Assembly: GCF_013248975.1 (NCBI RefSeq)
Contig: NZ_JABRWH010000001.1
Coordinates: forward strand, 4,732,001 to 4,796,000
Direction of reading: 5' to 3'
DNA: 64,000 nucleotides
Source of the DNA: Neobacillus endophyticus
Lineage (GTDB): Bacteria; Bacillota; Bacilli; Bacillales; Cytobacillaceae
The stretch's first letter is position 1; each line of letters starts with the position of its first letter. The notes under the pieces were generated by a model. The model saw only the letters and a program-made list of their open reading frames with translations. It made no database searches and was not told the DNA's origin. This document shows, piece after piece, positions 8,879 through 16,447 of this stretch. Both the position numbers and the translations under genes were made by a program.

Positions 8879-9322
8879 TTATTTTGAAATAAACCTGGAA
8901 AGATCCTTATAGATCTCCGTCATCTCCTCCAGCCGCATTCTGACTAAGCCGCTTGATGATGGAGCTACAAAGTCTAAAGTCCCTGGCACAACTGCTTTCT
9001 CCTGAAATCCCCATGGTGCAGCTTTCCGACCGCTAAATTCCAAGTATACCCCTTTCCCAACATAGCAAACAATTTCAGGCTTCAGTGCGGCAATTTTCTT
9101 TTTTAAAATCTCTCTGCCTTCTTCATATTCTTCTTTCCTAATCTCGTCTGCTGCTTTTGTTGGCCGAGCCACAATGTTGGTGATCCCTAAACCTAATTCC
9201 AACATCAAATCATCTTCTGAAGCTGAAAATTTTCTTGGAGTCAATCCAGCTTCGAAGAGAATTTTCCAAAACCGGTTGTTCGGATTGGCGAAATGATGCC
9301 CGGTTTCACTTGAACGAATGCC
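8879..9322 (-). pseudogene. mug: mug, mismatch-specific uracil-DNA glycosylase, 5' part removed by prophage insertion
   Basis: Mug excises uracil or thymine mispaired with guanine. The frame carries most of the enzyme: ETGHHFANPNNRFWKIL, AGLTPRKF, GITNIVARPTKAADE, the YVGKGVYLEFSGRK block and the PSSSGL segment near the C-terminus, which replaces the usual PNPSG-like motif. Residues N-terminal to GIRSSETG, which should hold the start and the first active-site motif (VGxNPG-type), are missing. Homology stops at about 9320 and the frame meets a TGA at 9347-9349. An ATG at 9244 would give only 121 residues and is not the native start. The junction marks the attachment site of the adjacent prophage; the 5' half should be at the other prophage end. 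Confidence 0.85.
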
Positions 9323-9416
9323 ACTATTCAGAGAAACACAGTTATATCAATATCAATCCTATGTATCCAAATGTACAGATGCAAAATTGGTGCAAAATTA
9401 TCTTTCATGCAAAATT
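9314..9416. other. Predicted prophage attachment site (attL) with arm-type repeats
   Basis: Host mug coding homology ends between about 9314 and 9331, which should contain the att core. Immediately inside the prophage are three direct copies of TGCAAAATT at 9380-9388, 9391-9399 and 9408-9416. Such short repeats flanking a core are typical of integrase arm-type binding sites. The core itself cannot be defined without the right end or an empty site. Confidence 0.6.
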
Positions 9417-9433
9417 CATGATTAAATTGTTTT

Positions 9434-11821
9434 TTACTCATTTAAATTTAAAGGTAGAATCGATTTACATTTTTTCTTTCGATCTTCCACTTTACCTGGA
9501 AGTTTAGTAATAAATGTTGCATAACCATCTTTTGTTTTGATTCTGTTTAAGGAATGATAAGAAGACATGGTTTTTAGTGAGGTTTCATACGTGAATGGAG
9601 CTAAATCGCTGCTTATTTCCTTAAAATTATCTTCATCGCAACCGGCTATGAGCATGTAAGAAGTATTGGCGCTACGCAACTCACTTCTTAGGTATGTTAA
9701 TTGGTTGATGTAGTGACAAGATACAATGGGTTTACATCTAAATTTAGCTATTTGTGATAATTTGGATTTCAATACTTTCTCGCAATTTTCCACCTGATAT
9801 AGTTCATCGATCACTAAATTAACTTTCACCCTGTCATCCTCTGGAACCATATCTTCTCTTACTTCCAACGCTAACATTATTTTTGTTAACCAATATGTGG
9901 TGAGTACATCTTTTTCCATGTTTGTAGGGAAATGCGATCCCTTCATCCGTATACAAATAACTTGATTCTTCTGGATCTCTTCAGCTAGGTTTATATTATT
10001 AGTTGTGTCCTTATTTAGCATCAGTTCTATATAAGGGTTAAGAGTAAGTTCGTTCATCCTATCCAATATTCCGTCCACTTTTCCTATTTTGGTTCCAATG
10101 ACAGTATCCCCTTCCCTATTGAATTCATCTAATTCTTGCAATACTGCCACGTATTTATCCAGATACTCATTCATATCCTTTGGAACTTTGCGAATCCACC
10201 GGTAACGAACAACGTGATCTTGTAAGCATTCAACGACATCCTTAAAAGCTCCATTATTAGAAAAAACAACAAGGGCAGATGCTTCAAGATATCGTTTCAT
10301 TTTAGATGAGAGCGGAGCTAAACCGTCAGCTTTTACGGCGTTAATCAAGGCAATGAGGTTAGAGTTTTGGAGCTTTGCGCTGGTATAGCGTTTAAAAGGG
10401 TCTGTTGATGTAGATTTTGCTTCGTTATATCCCATACCCTGAATGTTATCAACATCCGTTACTTCGATGTTTAATACTTTTTCAGAGGGAAAGCAGTTGG
10501 CTACTGTATCACTCAATTCATTTTTCTTAATAAAATCGAAAATAATAACACATTCGCCATTTTCTACAGCATCGATGGAAAGATGACTGATAAAGTTGGA
10601 TTTCCCTGCCCGTGTGGGGCCGATTAATAAAAGTAATAAATTTTTAAAATCATGATGTTCAGTCAAATATGCCTTTTGCTTATTTCCTCTGAATGTGTTC
10701 GTTCCAATACAGAAAACCCCTTTTCGCAATTCGTCAGGGACTTGTGTTTCATGAGTATTTACCTTCTCGATAAAATGATGTCTTTCCAATATATCTCTTC
10801 CAGTTAACTGAATAAAATTTTGCGCTTCCTGATCGCCTACTTTATTAATTTCAGCTCCAATGTTATATTTATCAAAGAAAACTTTCTTTTTAAAAGGCTT
10901 TGCAATCAACTTATTATCTTCTGTTAAAATTTCATATGATTGATTTAATGAAACCACGTTGTTTTGTTGCCTTGTCAGATCAGGAGATTCGCTGAACAAT
11001 AAAATTTGTGTGTTTAATACAGTCCCTTTCCCTTTTCTTTCTGTGCTCTCACTAACGGTTTTACCGCCATTCAGTTTTTCGACTATGCCTTGCAATACCG
11101 AATCATCCATTTTCTTTTTACCACCTAGCACACTCGCTACATCTTGAATAATGCCATCCAGGACAGATAACCCTACCTTCAATGCATATCCTAATCCATA
11201 TTTATTTCTATCTACTGGCTTCCCAGATTTTATTTTTTCAATCGTATTTCGATATTGATTTAAGAAAGGAGGCTGAAAAGTGGGGATAAAATTATAAAAT
11301 ACACCCACTCTATCTCCTTCTTCCATCACATCCACAATATTCAAATTAGACTGCAGCAAATAGGAATCTCTTCGATCTGTTTTTAATGCCAATCCATCCT
11401 CCTTCTTGTAAACCATTTCGTAACAAGCAGCTTCATTTGTAAATAAAGGAATTGTTTCAACCTTTTCAATAGTGATGGAATGCCATACGTTATTGATTTT
11501 TTCCTTAATAATGGTTTCGAAGTGTTTGGGAACGATGAAATAAAACTCGATTTTTTTCTTTTCCATGTAGATATAGTAGGAGACTTTAGAGGGCATTTGG
11601 TATGTTAATTTAGAAGGTATAATAAACTGTTTCCCTAATATTTTTTTTATTTTTCTTTCTTCCACTTTTATGTTTTGATAAAGCGACTTCCAAAGATTTG
11701 ATATCGTTCTGGCTATATAATGAGTTTTAGTGTTAGTTACTGAATTGTTAGGGATTAGCTTCAAATAAATGTATTCAGGCTTACTGACACGTACAAATTC
11801 TGATAACTTAATCCCTTTCAT
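9434..11821 (-). CDS. HerA/VirB4-like secretion ATPase
   Basis: A 795-residue P-loop ATPase of the type that powers DNA or protein transfer in type IV secretion systems. The first 330 residues form an N-terminal region with no membrane helix, resembling the front domains of VirB4/TraG-like conjugation ATPases. The Walker A motif GPTRAGKS is at 401-408 and the Walker B LVIDEL ends at D672/E673. Residues after it (CKPIVSCHYINQL) resemble the sensor region of HerA/VirD4-type motors. Its start overlaps the M23 gene stop as TAATG, so the two are translationally coupled. No relaxase or full Mpf set is nearby. A coupling protein (VirD4-like) or FtsK-like translocase are alternatives. Confidence 0.72.
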   Translation of the reverse strand: MKGIKLSEFVRVSKPEYIYLKLIPNNSVTNTKTHYIARTISNLWKSLYQNIKVEERKIKKILGKQFIIPSKLTYQMPSKVSYYIYMEKKKIEFYFIVPKHFETIIKEKINNVWHSITIEKVETIPLFTNEAACYEMVYKKEDGLALKTDRRDSYLLQSNLNIVDVMEEGDRVGVFYNFIPTFQPPFLNQYRNTIEKIKSGKPVDRNKYGLGYALKVGLSVLDGIIQDVASVLGGKKKMDDSVLQGIVEKLNGGKTVSESTERKGKGTVLNTQILLFSESPDLTRQQNNVVSLNQSYEILTEDNKLIAKPFKKKVFFDKYNIGAEINKVGDQEAQNFIQLTGRDILERHHFIEKVNTHETQVPDELRKGVFCIGTNTFRGNKQKAYLTEHHDFKNLLLLLIGPTRAGKSNFISHLSIDAVENGECVIIFDFIKKNELSDTVANCFPSEKVLNIEVTDVDNIQGMGYNEAKSTSTDPFKRYTSAKLQNSNLIALINAVKADGLAPLSSKMKRYLEASALVVFSNNGAFKDVVECLQDHVVRYRWIRKVPKDMNEYLDKYVAVLQELDEFNREGDTVIGTKIGKVDGILDRMNELTLNPYIELMLNKDTTNNINLAEEIQKNQVICIRMKGSHFPTNMEKDVLTTYWLTKIMLALEVREDMVPEDDRVKVNLVIDELYQVENCEKVLKSKLSQIAKFRCKPIVSCHYINQLTYLRSELRSANTSYMLIAGCDEDNFKEISSDLAPFTYETSLKTMSSYHSLNRIKTKDGYATFITKLPGKVEDRKKKCKSILPLNLNE

Positions 11822-12465
11822 TAGATGTTACCCCCTAAAAGAGTTTTAATTAGGATTCGCACCATAAACATAAGAAAAGCATATCTATATCCATTTTTAA
11901 AGCCTGATACTCCAAGAATGATAAGAGTACTTCCCCCAAGCAGTACAATGTTATCCATCAAGGCTAGAAAGACATCGTTTATAGCCCCTAGAAAGTCTAA
12001 AATCAATTGCCCAAAGTTTTCCCTTGCATGATAGGTAATATTGCCCCACAAGTCCCACCAAGGCGGTTGTTTTATGATTGTATCTCCGATATGATCCTGC
12101 AAAGCGGATAAATCTTTGGAAGGGTCTATGAATTGACCGTTTTGCATTTCTCCAAAATGAAGATGAGGCCCCGTTGAATGACCAGAAGATCCACTAAGCC
12201 CCAGCAAATCTCCTTCGTGTATCAACTCCCCTTGATGTACATCTACCTTATCCATGTGTCCCCAGATCATTTCAGTACCATCTTGACTTTTAACCATTAC
12301 ACCTTTTCCGATATTCGTAGAACCATCAAATACTTTGGTAACAATTCCAGTAGCAAAGGAATGTAATTCAGTTCCTTTTGGTACAGCTAAATCAATTCCT
12401 GTATGTGCTGTATTTCCCCTAACAGCTTCTACCATGCCGTAACCGCTCGTTAACACGAATTTCAT
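11821..12465 (-). CDS. M23 peptidase with C-terminal membrane region
   Basis: Residues 5-120 form a LytM/M23 zinc metallopeptidase domain that cuts peptide cross-bridges of peptidoglycan. The zinc ligands are visible as H21-x3-D25 and HLH at 101-103. There is no N-terminal signal peptide. Instead the last 60 residues hold one or two hydrophobic helices (about 165-205), so the enzyme is probably anchored in the membrane. This layout is common in Gram-positive type IV secretion clusters, where the hydrolase opens the wall for the channel. It lies between the small membrane protein gene and the ATPase gene and is coupled to the latter. As a phage lysis enzyme it would be unusual. Confidence 0.82.
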   Translation of the reverse strand: MKFVLTSGYGMVEAVRGNTAHTGIDLAVPKGTELHSFATGIVTKVFDGSTNIGKGVMVKSQDGTEMIWGHMDKVDVHQGELIHEGDLLGLSGSSGHSTGPHLHFGEMQNGQFIDPSKDLSALQDHIGDTIIKQPPWWDLWGNITYHARENFGQLILDFLGAINDVFLALMDNIVLLGGSTLIILGVSGFKNGYRYAFLMFMVRILIKTLLGGNI

Positions 12466-12471
12466 AGTTAT

Positions 12472-12897
12472 TCACCCCTGTGCAAGTTTAACGTGTTTAA
12501 CGACTCTATCTGCATAGTCCATGGCTTCCGGCAGGATTAATAAGAAGACATAAGCTAATAAATAACTGATAAAGTCTTTTTTAGCTTTGACATAATCATT
12601 ACTTAAAGTTGCTCTAATCACGTCCCACCCACCTTTCACTATAATGACCCATTTGCCGATAGACAAAAGCTGTCGGTAAATTTGATAACCTAGATCGTCA
12701 AATCCAGTTCCAAGTCCAGAAGCAGCGAATGCCGGATGAATAACTGATAAACTAATTGATGCAGTCATTAATCCAACGCGGATATAAACTTTTTTGTTCT
12801 TTTTAAAATGAACTATAACCTTCTGACTCTTTGACGGACCTGACTTGTAGCTACCATCCATGAAATTATCAAATTTAATAACATTATTTTTTTTCAT
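12472..12897 (-). CDS. Small two-helix membrane protein, VirB2/TrbC-pilin-like topology
   Basis: A 141-residue protein that I do not recognise by sequence. A basic N-terminal tail of about 40 residues precedes a hydrophobic segment ending HPAFAASG at about residue 60, which looks like a signal peptidase site. After it come two hydrophobic stretches (about 75-92 and 108-125) separated by a charged loop. Long leader plus two helices is the topology of VirB2/TrbC pilins. It sits 6 bp upstream of the M23 gene and has a GGGAGG ribosome binding site. The pilin idea is inferred from topology and context only. Confidence 0.5.
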   Translation of the reverse strand: MKKNNVIKFDNFMDGSYKSGPSKSQKVIVHFKKNKKVYIRVGLMTASISLSVIHPAFAASGLGTGFDDLGYQIYRQLLSIGKWVIIVKGGWDVIRATLSNDYVKAKKDFISYLLAYVFLLILPEAMDYADRVVKHVKLAQG

Positions 12898-12974
12898 CTA
12901 ACAAGCCTCCCAAGTTATATTTTCAAAAAAGCATGCATACATTGGAAAATGAACCGTTTTCCGATGTTCCTAGC

Positions 12975-13211
12975 CTAAGTCTGCTTTTCAATATATCGGA
13001 TACCCCCTCTCGCTCCCCTTTGCTGACCCACAATTTCAGATACGATAGTTCGTATCTTATCTTCCAAATTATCCTCACGGTGATTTTCCTCCATAGCAGT
13101 AATTAATAAATTAATAAGAAATTGTGACTGATTCGGTTGAGCTTCCAAATACTCAACCGCTTTTTTGTGTTGTTCATTACCTTCTTTATAACTGAAACTT
13201 TTTATCGCCAT
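12975..13211 (-). CDS. Small ribbon-helix-helix-like DNA-binding protein (ParR-like?)
   Basis: A 78-residue protein starting at 13211, seven bases after a GGGGAGAGG ribosome binding site; in-frame ATGs upstream overlap that site. The N-terminus MAIKSFSYKEGNEQHKKAV followed by QSQFLINLLITAM is the beta-strand plus two-helix pattern of ribbon-helix-helix proteins such as plasmid ParR and copy-control factors. The C-terminal 30 residues are charged. It is the first gene of the secretion-like module and faces inverted repeats in the upstream intergenic region that could be its operator or centromere. No ParM-like ATPase is seen, so autoregulation is as likely as partition. Confidence 0.5.
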   Translation of the reverse strand: MAIKSFSYKEGNEQHKKAVEYLEAQPNQSQFLINLLITAMEENHREDNLEDKIRTIVSEIVGQQRGARGGIRYIEKQT

Positions 13212-13267
13212 TACCATCCCTCTCCCCTGCATTATCAATTAATAAATTTCTTAATTTTATGATATGG

Positions 13268-13332
13268 GGCAATTACCTAGAAATTGCCTGTCTATCACAA
13301 AAAATTGTGGAAGGATTTAATAATTTTTTGTG
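13268..13332. promoter_or_regulatory. Paired inverted repeats in the divergent regulator region
   Basis: Two palindromes occupy the space between the RHH-like gene (minus) and the XRE gene (plus). GGCAATT/AATTGCC is at 13268-13274 and 13282-13288. An 11-bp perfect pair, CACAAAAAATT at 13296-13306 and AATTTTTTGTG at 13322-13332, flanks 15 bp. They are good candidates for operators of one or both flanking regulators. Confidence 0.55.
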
Positions 13333-13358
13333 GAATATTGTAGTTGGGGTGGTAATAA

Positions 13359-13562
13359 ATGCTAAATAGTCGAATAGGTATATTGCTGAGAACATCAAAA
13401 TATAGGAGGGAATTTATTCAAAAAGAATTGGGGATCAGTGCAAATACATTAAGCAATTGGTGTACAGGAAAAACCTATCCGACAATTGATAAGGCATTTA
13501 GACTAGCCGAATTATTAGAGGTTAAAATTGAGGAGTTATACGAAAGGGATACAGAGGAATAG
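13359..13562 (+). CDS. XRE-family transcriptional regulator
   Basis: A 67-residue protein that is almost entirely a lambda-repressor-like helix-turn-helix: IQKELGISANTLSNWCTGK is the recognition unit and PTIDKAFRLAELLEVKIEEL the following helices. A GGGGTGG ribosome binding site precedes the ATG. It is divergent from the RHH-like gene and is followed closely by a membrane protein gene. The pair could control the secretion-like module or provide a local immunity function. It is distinct from the two XRE genes near 62 kb that look like the main lysogeny switch. Confidence 0.85.
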   Translation: MLNSRIGILLRTSKYRREFIQKELGISANTLSNWCTGKTYPTIDKAFRLAELLEVKIEELYERDTEE

Positions 13563-13572
13563 GAGGAAGATC

Positions 13573-14562
13573 ATGCAGTACTTATGGTGGGGTTTAACAA
13601 TTATTTTTGCTTTAGCAACAATCGTATCTTTGATAGGTATTTTTAATCCAAGTATTTTCAATCAAAATTTAAAGCAGGGAGAAAAGCCCTGGGGAAGAAA
13701 ACAGGCTATTTGGACTTTTTCTATTTGTTTAATTTGTACACTAATTTTTATTTCATTAGCAGCATCTATTGGTAAACTAATTGGAGAAATGTTATTAAAT
13801 ATCGGCTCATTTGGTTTTATTGTTTTTATCATTTGGTCTATTGTAAGTAAAATTAAAAAGACAGGAAAAACCAAAAATCGGTTAATTTATGCAGGAACTT
13901 TCTTTGTTGTTGGTATTATAGGCTCAATTTTATCACCAGACTCCCAACAAACGGACTCAACAGCAAAAAACGTAAATAAGCAACAAACAATTAAAGTATC
14001 CAAAGCAACAATCGGTAAGGTAGCCCAAGAACAAACGAAGAAAAATCCTGAAGATACAACAGGGGTTAAAAATGCTCAAGAGAATAAAAAAGCAGAACAA
14101 GAAGCAACCGCTAATAATAAAATTAAGGCTGAATATATAAAAAGTCTAAAACCTACAATTGATAATTTTTATAAAGAATATGATAGTATTTGGAATACCT
14201 ACTGGATGCCGACATTTAAGTCTATGAAGGATGGGACTTACGATCAATACAAAGCATACAATAACCTTGTTTATGTAAAGCAGCAATATGAAAATATGAT
14301 GACTTCACTAAACATAACGCCTGTAGACGGTATGTCTAACGAGGATAAAAAAGAAATAAGTGACTTTGAACAAAATGCTCAAGCTGCCGCTATGCTTAGA
14401 AGCGAGGCAGCTAAAATGGCAGCAGATGCAGTTGATAAAAATGATTTTCCGCCTTCAGTTGCAAATCAAATTACAGACAAGATTAACGAATCACAATCTC
14501 AAATGTATACAGCTATAGCGAATATTGCTGTAATTGAAAATAAATATGATATTAAAAGATAA
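13573..14562 (+). CDS. Four-helix membrane protein with long charged C-terminal domain
   Basis: A 329-residue protein of unknown family. An AGGAGG ribosome binding site fixes the ATG at 13573, just after the XRE gene, and makes an overlapping ATG at 13528 unlikely. Four hydrophobic helices lie in the first 125 residues. Then comes a Lys/Gln/Asn-rich linker and a helical domain (about 195-325) rich in Ala and aromatic residues. Such membrane proteins next to prophage regulators often act in superinfection exclusion, but nothing in the sequence proves that here. A terminator follows the gene. Confidence 0.7.
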   Translation: MQYLWWGLTIIFALATIVSLIGIFNPSIFNQNLKQGEKPWGRKQAIWTFSICLICTLIFISLAASIGKLIGEMLLNIGSFGFIVFIIWSIVSKIKKTGKTKNRLIYAGTFFVVGIIGSILSPDSQQTDSTAKNVNKQQTIKVSKATIGKVAQEQTKKNPEDTTGVKNAQENKKAEQEATANNKIKAEYIKSLKPTIDNFYKEYDSIWNTYWMPTFKSMKDGTYDQYKAYNNLVYVKQQYENMMTSLNITPVDGMSNEDKKEISDFEQNAQAAAMLRSEAAKMAADAVDKNDFPPSVANQITDKINESQSQMYTAIANIAVIENKYDIKR

Positions 14563-14569
14563 ATGACGA

Positions 14570-14606
14570 AATAAGCTCTGCATAAATTTTCAGAGCTTAT
14601 TTTTTT
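14570..14606 (+). terminator. Rho-independent terminator after the membrane protein gene
   Basis: AATAAGCTCTG (14570-14580) pairs perfectly with CAGAGCTTATT (14591-14601) and is followed by a T run. It closes the XRE plus membrane-protein unit. Confidence 0.9.
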
Positions 14607-14649
14607 AGTGATATTAAAACATTTTTCATGCCAAACACAACTAGATTTT

Positions 14650-14669
14650 CGAACATTTGTTTGTATAAT
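14650..14669 (+). promoter_or_regulatory. LexA (SOS) box overlapping a promoter
   Basis: CGAACATTTGTTTG at 14650-14663 differs at two positions from the Bacillus LexA consensus CGAACATATGTTCG. It is followed immediately by a perfect TATAAT (14664-14669), so bound LexA would block RNA polymerase. The gene start is 22 bp downstream of the -10. Confidence 0.65.
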
Positions 14670-14690
14670 GAGAAATGGAGGGATATAAAA

Positions 14691-14951
14691 ATGAACGTAA
14701 CAATTGAAATGCATTTCATTGCAAGTGGAAATAAATCGATGTCAGCCAGTTCTTTTCCATTACGCGGCCGTAAACCGGAACAAGTAGCTTATGAGTGGTG
14801 GAAACATATTAAGAAAGAAATGTCTTATCATGCTCAACTTGAGAAAGTCATTGCCGATGGAGATCAAAATATAACAGAGTTGGTTTTGAAGGAAGAAGAG
14901 GAAGAATGGACTAAAAGAGATTTTATTACTGAAGATTATTTGCCTTTTTAA
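14691..14951 (+). CDS. Small protein of unknown function, probably SOS-induced
   Basis: An 86-residue protein starting at 14691 behind a GGAGGG ribosome binding site. The middle portion (ASSFPLRGRKPEQVAYEWW) is basic and aromatic, and the C-terminus is strongly acidic (a run of five Glu). I do not recognise the family. There is no signal peptide or membrane helix. The LexA-like box over its promoter predicts DNA-damage induction. It stands alone, convergent to nothing and followed by the GerPB-like gene. Confidence 0.7.
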   Translation: MNVTIEMHFIASGNKSMSASSFPLRGRKPEQVAYEWWKHIKKEMSYHAQLEKVIADGDQNITELVLKEEEEEWTKRDFITEDYLPF

Positions 14952-14998
14952 AGAAAAAACATCGGAGCATTCGCATAGAATTGTTTTGGGTGATGTTT

Positions 14999-15226
14999 AT
15001 GGATTACAAAACTCAATTAGGAATTAAAATCAACTTTTTGAAAATCGGTGAAATGGGCAATACAGCAATTTTGCAAATTGGTACTGCCGGTACGATTAAG
15101 CGATATTCAGAACTACAGGGATATTCCATAGCTTCTTCTATTGCTTTTCCACCTGCTTCGCAATTAGCTCCAGCTGTCCCCTTACAATCACCAGTTCGTG
15201 GAATACAATTAAAGCCCTCCTACTAA
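14999..15226 (+). CDS. GerPB-like spore germination protein
   Basis: A 75-residue protein whose core KIGEMGNTAILQIGTAG closely resembles the GerPB/GerPD signature (short beta strands, then a QIGTAG turn). Those proteins are made in the mother cell and help nutrients pass the spore coat. The chosen ATG at 14999 follows GGGTGA; an ATG at 14981 is upstream. The C-terminal half is Pro/Ala/Ser-rich, as in GerPB. In Bacillus the gene normally sits in the gerPABCDEF operon; here it is a single copy inside prophage DNA, between an SOS gene and the lysis genes. I see no clear SigK promoter. Confidence 0.68.
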   Translation: MDYKTQLGIKINFLKIGEMGNTAILQIGTAGTIKRYSELQGYSIASSIAFPPASQLAPAVPLQSPVRGIQLKPSY

Positions 15227-15243
15227 ATGAGTAAGAGGGCTTT
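15211..15243. terminator. Bidirectional terminator between GerPB-like gene and endolysin
   Basis: AAAGCCCTC (15211-15219) pairs with GAGGGCTTT (15235-15243). It overlaps the 3' end of the GerPB-like gene and lies just after the endolysin stop on the other strand, ending the late operon. Confidence 0.8.
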
Positions 15244-15247
15244 CTGC

Positions 15248-16057
15248 TTAAATCTTTTTGAACGTCACATATTCAGCTTTAATCCATCCAGAACCGACGT
15301 TATACCATCCATCTTGGTAGCCATAGCACTTAAAGGTATCTCCAACTTTAACAGAATTGACAATATCATAGGCTGGATTAGGGCCTTTTCGGATTACAGT
15401 ATTCGTAGTGACAGTGATGACACCTATTTGCCCTGATAAAGATTTTATTTCTGCAGCCGGTTTATTTTTAGCCGCAATTTCTGCAGCAAAGTCACGGTAT
15501 GACCAGTTCATATCCACTTTGCCAGCTATCCCCTCGACGGTCCCTGTTTCGGTATATTGCCAAATGTCGGCATGGTTTTTTAATTGTCCTTGATAACGGG
15601 CAATCCAAGGAGCGTAATTGGTAAGTCGCTCTTTTTCTAATTGTTCATCTAAAAAGCTGTCATATGTGTAAAGCATGACGAAATAACCCTTATTCTCCAG
15701 GTATTCAATGAAAGCGATAGCAGCATCCGTTAATTGTTTCTTACTAACCTTAGCTTTGTTTTCCTCAAGATCAAGCGCAACCGGATAAGTCAATTTGAAA
15801 TCCTTAATCACACTCTCGAAATACTTTGCTTGGGTAAGTGCTTCTGGAACAGTGCTAAAAGTAGCGTAATGATAAGCACCTACATCCAATCCGGCGCCTA
15901 AAGCTTTTGGAGCGTTATTTCGAAAATAATCCACATACTTATAAGCGATACCTTGTGTAGCTTTGATAAATGCGAATTTCGCACCGTCTGCTTTTACTTT
16001 TGCCCAATCGACAGGACCATCGCCTTGATAAACGTCAATCCCTTTGATTTGTAACAT
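15248..16057 (-). CDS. Phage endolysin, GH25 muramidase with SH3 domain
   Basis: This 269-residue enzyme hydrolyses the MurNAc-GlcNAc bond of peptidoglycan to release virions. The GH25 domain fills residues 1-190; the catalytic acids are visible at D8 (KGIDVYQ) and D96/E98 (VALDLEEN). A bacterial SH3-type wall-binding domain occupies about 205-269, with the typical ending GSGWIKAEYVTF. No signal peptide is present, so export depends on the holin genes directly upstream. It is the last gene of the late operon and is followed by a terminator. Confidence 0.95.
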   Translation of the reverse strand: MLQIKGIDVYQGDGPVDWAKVKADGAKFAFIKATQGIAYKYVDYFRNNAPKALGAGLDVGAYHYATFSTVPEALTQAKYFESVIKDFKLTYPVALDLEENKAKVSKKQLTDAAIAFIEYLENKGYFVMLYTYDSFLDEQLEKERLTNYAPWIARYQGQLKNHADIWQYTETGTVEGIAGKVDMNWSYRDFAAEIAAKNKPAAEIKSLSGQIGVITVTTNTVIRKGPNPAYDIVNSVKVGDTFKCYGYQDGWYNVGSGWIKAEYVTFKKI

Positions 16058-16059
16058 GG

Positions 16060-16446
16060 TTATTTACCCCCTTTTGCCTTTGATACAGCCTGCTCGATCA
16101 AGGTGGATATTAAAGCCTCTGCATCTCCATCAATCAATTTAATAAACTGAGAACCTTGCGACTTAACAGCAGCAATTGCATCATTTTTGGTTTGTGCAGC
16201 TAACTCAGGAGTCAATGCTTGTTTTGATTTTGCATCATTGACAATACGCTGATTAAAATCAGATACAACTGATTCCACAATTTTGGACAAACCGTCGATT
16301 GCATCGTTGGCCACGGTGGCATTTTTAGCGGTTATGTGTGATTCTAGGAACTTTTTGATTTTAGGAGTAATTACACCAATACCTGCAGTTGTTGTAGCGC
16401 ATAATAAACCACCTAGTGCTTGTACGAATTGAGTTTCTAATGACAT
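16060..16446 (-). CDS. Phage holin, LLH family
   Basis: A 128-residue protein with one hydrophobic helix near residues 8-28, then a long amphipathic helical tail rich in Ala, Lys and Asp. This matches the LLH holin family, in which the membrane helix oligomerises to let the endolysin reach the wall. It ends two bases before the endolysin start, a normal lysis cassette arrangement. Confidence 0.85.
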   Translation of the reverse strand: MSLETQFVQALGGLLCATTTAGIGVITPKIKKFLESHITAKNATVANDAIDGLSKIVESVVSDFNQRIVNDAKSKQALTPELAAQTKNDAIAAVKSQGSQFIKLIDGDAEALISTLIEQAVSKAKGGK

Positions 16447-16447
16447 G

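Noticed and set aside
8879..9244. Mug as an intact 121-residue gene starting at 9244
   Set aside because: The conserved Mug sequence continues upstream of that ATG to about 9320, so this is a truncated gene.
9235..9507. Plus-strand frame across the mug/prophage junction
   Set aside because: It only spans the junction antisense to mug and has no coding features.
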